Assembly (NCBI GenBank): GCA_003586115.2 | Contig: QVOM02000074.1 | Location: forward strand, 3,514,147 to 3,578,146 | DNA: 64,000 nt | Direction of reading: 5' to 3' | Source: Salvator merianae | Taxonomy: Eukaryota; Chordata; Lepidosauria; Squamata; Teiidae | Shown here: in pieces, positions 60,780 through 64,000 of the stretch | How positions within the stretch are numbered: the first letter of the stretch is position 1 | Layout: each line of letters begins with the position of its first letter | Program-made: the position numbers and the translations under genes | Notes under the pieces: generated by a model | What the model was told of the DNA's origin: nothing | What the model saw: only the letters and a program-made list of their open reading frames with translations | Databases searched by the model: none

Positions 60780-60868
60780 TTGACTTCTTCTGGGGAGATG
60801 CCAAGGTTTGAATGTGTGGCTTTCTCTGTGGAAAACAGATGCTCTGCCACAGAGCCACAGCCACTCCT
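60780..60868 (-). repeat. tRNA-derived SINE head
   Basis: On the minus strand TGGCTCTGTGGCAGAGCATC gives an A-box-like start and CATTCAAACCTTGGCATCTC a B-box-like block, the head of the same tRNA-type SINE whose body lies at 25955-26094. Confidence 0.55.
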
Positions 60869-61214
60869 AGAACAAATGACTTGCTTGCTTGACTGCTATG
60901 TAGTTGCTAAGATTTGAAAGCAGTCATACATGTGGGTCTAAAACTCCCAAGCACTCCATACTATTTCACTTCACAGCCTCTGTCATTTGAAAAATATCCA
61001 GTGTCAGCTGGTGGTCTTTTGGGCTGGCTGGGCATGGGTGAGGGGTTAAGCAGGTAGAGCCAGAGGAGGTCAAGCAGGTGGCATCAGATGTCATGTGAAT
61101 AAATTAACTTAATTTTTGATTTAATAAAACATTCTTATGGTGCAAAGATATGATAATAAATTATCATTTCTCCACTTCCTCCAGCATTTGCTATGCATAT
61201 TGACGTCACTGCAT
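60869..61214. other. Unassigned DNA
   Basis: No recognised feature. Confidence 0.35.
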
Positions 61215-64000
61215 TACTTTTTCTTTTTAAGTCTATTTATTATTGTGTAATACAAATCATAGTATTACATTACAAAACAGCTGGGGACATAGCATTCCGA
61301 AAATACTACCCTGTATGGGGTGGGATTTCAATTTGAAGGTAAAACGTAAGACTATATAGTTAACTTAACCCAACTGAGGGAACCACGATTGTAGTTTCTT
61401 GTTTAGAAAAGCTGAAGTGTACGAAGGAGCCGGGTGCAGCTGGGGATGACTTCTAGCTGCCTCTGTTAATGGGGTCCATTTGTGGGTGAATGTGCCCTGC
61501 TCTTCAAAGCCTTGCATTGTGGATTTCTGTGCAGATATAAGTCCTTGATGGCCAAGGACCATACGCTTGTAATCCATTGGAAAGCTGGGCTGCTGACTTC
61601 CAATGGAGGACAATTTCTGCCTTTGCAGCTGTCAGCAGTACCTTTAATAGATCCTTATGATGCAGTTTAGTATGTGACCCTTTAAACTTAAATAAAAAAC
61701 TACCAGTGGCAAAAGCAAAATATCACATTGGTATATATCAGAAATAGATGTTTGTACTGTTAACAGAATTGATAGACAAAGGGGCATTTCCACCACATGT
61801 GCAAGTATGTGCCGATGACATTGCATCCATGCCAGCATACAGGTGATGAGGATTTAGTGATATGATGTAAAGTAAGAGGGGTATAATGCCATCTGTACAG
61901 AACTTTTAGTGATAGCTCCCTGTCACTCTGCGACCGTAACAAGCAGGAGAACGTCCCCGGCAATGAAGCCCATTCTTTAGCATCGAGAGATACATTACAA
62001 TCTGCTTTCCATAAGGACTTAATAGCTTGCAGTTTGTTCACTTTATGATCTAGCAATAGCTGGTATAAAAAAGAAGAAAGACCCTTTCTGAGCAGATTTC
62101 CTGAGTCTATCACCTTTTCAAAAGGTAGCAGAGTCGTATTGCCCATATCCCTTCTTACTTGGCCTTGCAGGTAGGTTTTCAAAGCAAAAGTAGTTAGTGC
62201 TTTGCCTGATTGCCTAATAAAGCCTGAATTTCTTCAGGCGATTTAGTAAGGAAGCCGTTCTACATGAAGTCCTTAAGATAGAAAAAGCCAGCCTCTTTTA
62301 ATAGAGTCCATATTTGCACAGAAATAATGGAAGTAGTGTCTACAAGAAAGTGTACAGCAGTTAACAGCAAGGGAGGGGGAGCTAAAAGATTCTGCCAGCG
62401 CTTCCATACAGCTAAAGTACATAAGAGTATTGGATTAGAAAACTGGAAGTTGTTGAACTTAAGACCAGGAGAGAGCAGACAGAAGTGAGAAAAGGAAAGA
62501 TCAGACATTTCTATTGAAACCCATTTAGGAGGCGAGGAAGAAAACAAAGACAAGAAACGCTGCAGTTGATAAGAGTCAAAGTACAAAGCAAGAGATGGAT
62601 ATCCCCATCCACCCTGTTGGCCAGATCTATATAGAATGCTTCTGGCTATTCTTGCTTTTTTCCGCTTAAATATAAATTTATCCAGCACTTTTGTCCATGC
62701 TGTTTTAAGTTTACTTGTCAAAGAAAAAGGAATGGTGTGGAAAAAATAATGCAGGGCCGGGATTATTTTCATCTTGACAGCAGCAATACGGCCAGCTAGA
62801 GAAAACGTCTTGGTTGTATTCCATTTATTTAATTGTCTCCTGGCCTTGGCCCATACCAGGGCATAATTTACTTGGATGACACGGTTTAAATTCTTGGGCA
62901 GCCACTATTGTAGTTTCTTATAAGCTACCTTAAAGCCATAGGTCAAATGAATAATGTTTTGTATTCTAGGGGCTACACTGAAAAACAAATTTACAGATTT
63001 ATCATAATTTATTTTGAGCCCCAAATGAGAGGCAAATTATTCCAGCTTTGCCTTTAATACTCTGATAGTCTCCACCAGATCCTCAGTCATTACTAGGAGA
63101 TTGTCAGCAAAAAGACTAAACTTAACTTGTTGAGTGCCAAAATAGTATCCTTTGATATTGTGATTTGATTGTAGTTGATTTGCCAATACTTCTATCACTA
63201 AAGAAAACAAAAGAGGTGACAAAGGACAACCCTTCCTAAGGCCTTTTAGAAGTTTAAATGAATCGGATAGCAAATTATTAATTCGAAGCTGAGCAGCTGA
63301 ACAAGAGTAAAGAGCCCTAATAAAATTGATAAAAATGATCAAAACCTGATCATTGTAAGACCGAAAGTAGAAATTTATGGTCTACACTGTCAAAGACTTT
63401 GAAAATATCTAGAGAGATAAGTGCCAGTGGGTTTCCATGACGATGTGAGTGAGAGATAGCATTAAATGCCAAGTGAATGGGGTCTGCAATGGACTGCATC
63501 AGCATGAATCCAAATTGCTCAGGTCCTATAATGGAGTTGATAAAAGAGTTAATTCTTGAAGCCAGAATATGTACTATAATCTTGAAATTGACATTCAGTC
63601 GGGAGATGGGACGATACAAGGAGACTAACTCCCTTTTCTTGGACAGGTTACTGCATGTGCGGCATGCCATGTCCCTGGAATAGATCCTGTCTGAAGAACA
63701 TTATTGTAGAGGAAGACTAACTTAGGAGATAGAAGATCAGAAAAAGACTTATACAATAGAAAAGAAAACCCATCCGGACCAGGAGCCTTGTTGTTTCTGA
63801 GTTGTTTTATGGCATTTTGAACTTCCTGAAGAGAAATATCTCTTCCCATAAAGTCTTGCTGGTCTGGTGAGAGCCTAGAAAAGGGAACAGAGTTGAGGTA
63901 TGAAGTAAAAGTAGAAGTAGAAGTAGAAGTAGAAGGAGGAGACGGTGCAGAATAGAGATTGGTGAAGAACTGAATCATAGTGTTTAGCACTTGAACTGGG
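61215..64000 (-). mobile_element. L1 LINE ORF2, truncated by window end
   Basis: Minus-strand frames read in order from 63990 to 61760. First is NNKAPGPDGFSFLLYKSF and TGSIPGTWHAAHAV. Next YRPISRLNVNFKIIVHILAS and a decayed LDIFKVFDSVDHKFL. Then GLRKGCPLSPLLFSLVIEVL and the catalytic box, now LFADNLLVM (second Asp changed to Asn, about 63101-63115). Then MKIIPALHYFFHTIPFSL, GGWGYPSLALYF, and finally the zinc knuckle CWHGCNVIGTYLHMWWKC. The 3' tail seen as T-rich plus-strand sequence ends near 61215-61245. Frameshifts and the FADN change make it inactive. The endonuclease half would lie beyond the window. Confidence 0.85.
63905..63936. repeat. (AGTAGA)n microsatellite inside the L1 ORF
   Basis: About five 6-bp units, translated on the minus strand as a Ser-Thr repeat (STSTSTSTF) within the ORF2 frame. 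Confidence 0.85.

Noticed and set aside
1..64000. CRISPR arrays, operons, bacterial promoters or phage modules
   Set aside because: No spaced identical repeats, no compact gene arrays and no ribosome-binding patterns; all features are eukaryotic.

Overview
The window is vertebrate nuclear DNA. It has no operon-like packing, stops occur in all frames, LINE, SINE, LTR and DNA-transposon remnants are dense, and two short exons have GT-AG splice sites. CR1/L3 and L2 LINEs, an L1 with a C-terminal zinc knuckle, a tRNA-type SINE, a Tc1 transposase relic and a Ty3/gypsy relic together suggest a sauropsid genome, most likely a squamate (lizard or gecko). The species is inference.

The only host-gene signal is two plus-strand coding exons, 8177-8339 and 34887-35001. 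The first ends in phase 1. The second begins with the two bases that complete that codon and then stays open to a consensus donor. The simplest reading is one gene crossing the window with an intron of about 26.5 kb. I do not recognise the protein. No tRNA, rRNA, CpG-island promoter or complete host gene was seen.

Layout. 1-8.1 kb: a fragment of a GGGCC-ended MITE, a MIR-like SINE, and a 1.2-kb terminal-inverted-repeat element split by a 5'-truncated L1 with a visible target duplication. 8.2-17.7 kb: exon A, a palindromic MITE, a second copy of the 1.2-kb element, and L2 and CR1 scraps. 17.7-18.8 kb: a 1.1-kb GC-rich foldback element. 21-26 kb: Tc1-like, CR1, SINE and more GGGCC-ended MITEs. 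26.4-30.8 kb: a nearly full-length CR1 with decayed ORF1 (zinc-binding, coiled-coil, esterase) and ORF2 (endonuclease, reverse transcriptase). 33-35 kb: a hAT-like MITE and exon B. 35-49 kb: L1, L2 and CR1 fragments and the third copy of the 1.2-kb element. 50.6-54.8 kb: a decayed minus-strand Ty3/gypsy element with LTR-like promoter signals abutting a half Tc1 element. 56-58 kb: two more GGGCC-ended MITEs. 61.2-64 kb: a minus-strand L1 running off the end.

Nothing here is a functional gene cluster. The most unusual features are the foldback element and its relatives, the three-copy 1.2-kb transposon with its nested L1, and several near-perfect hairpins not explained by any recognised family. 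Family names rest on recall of typical protein motifs and consensus repeats; no search was run.
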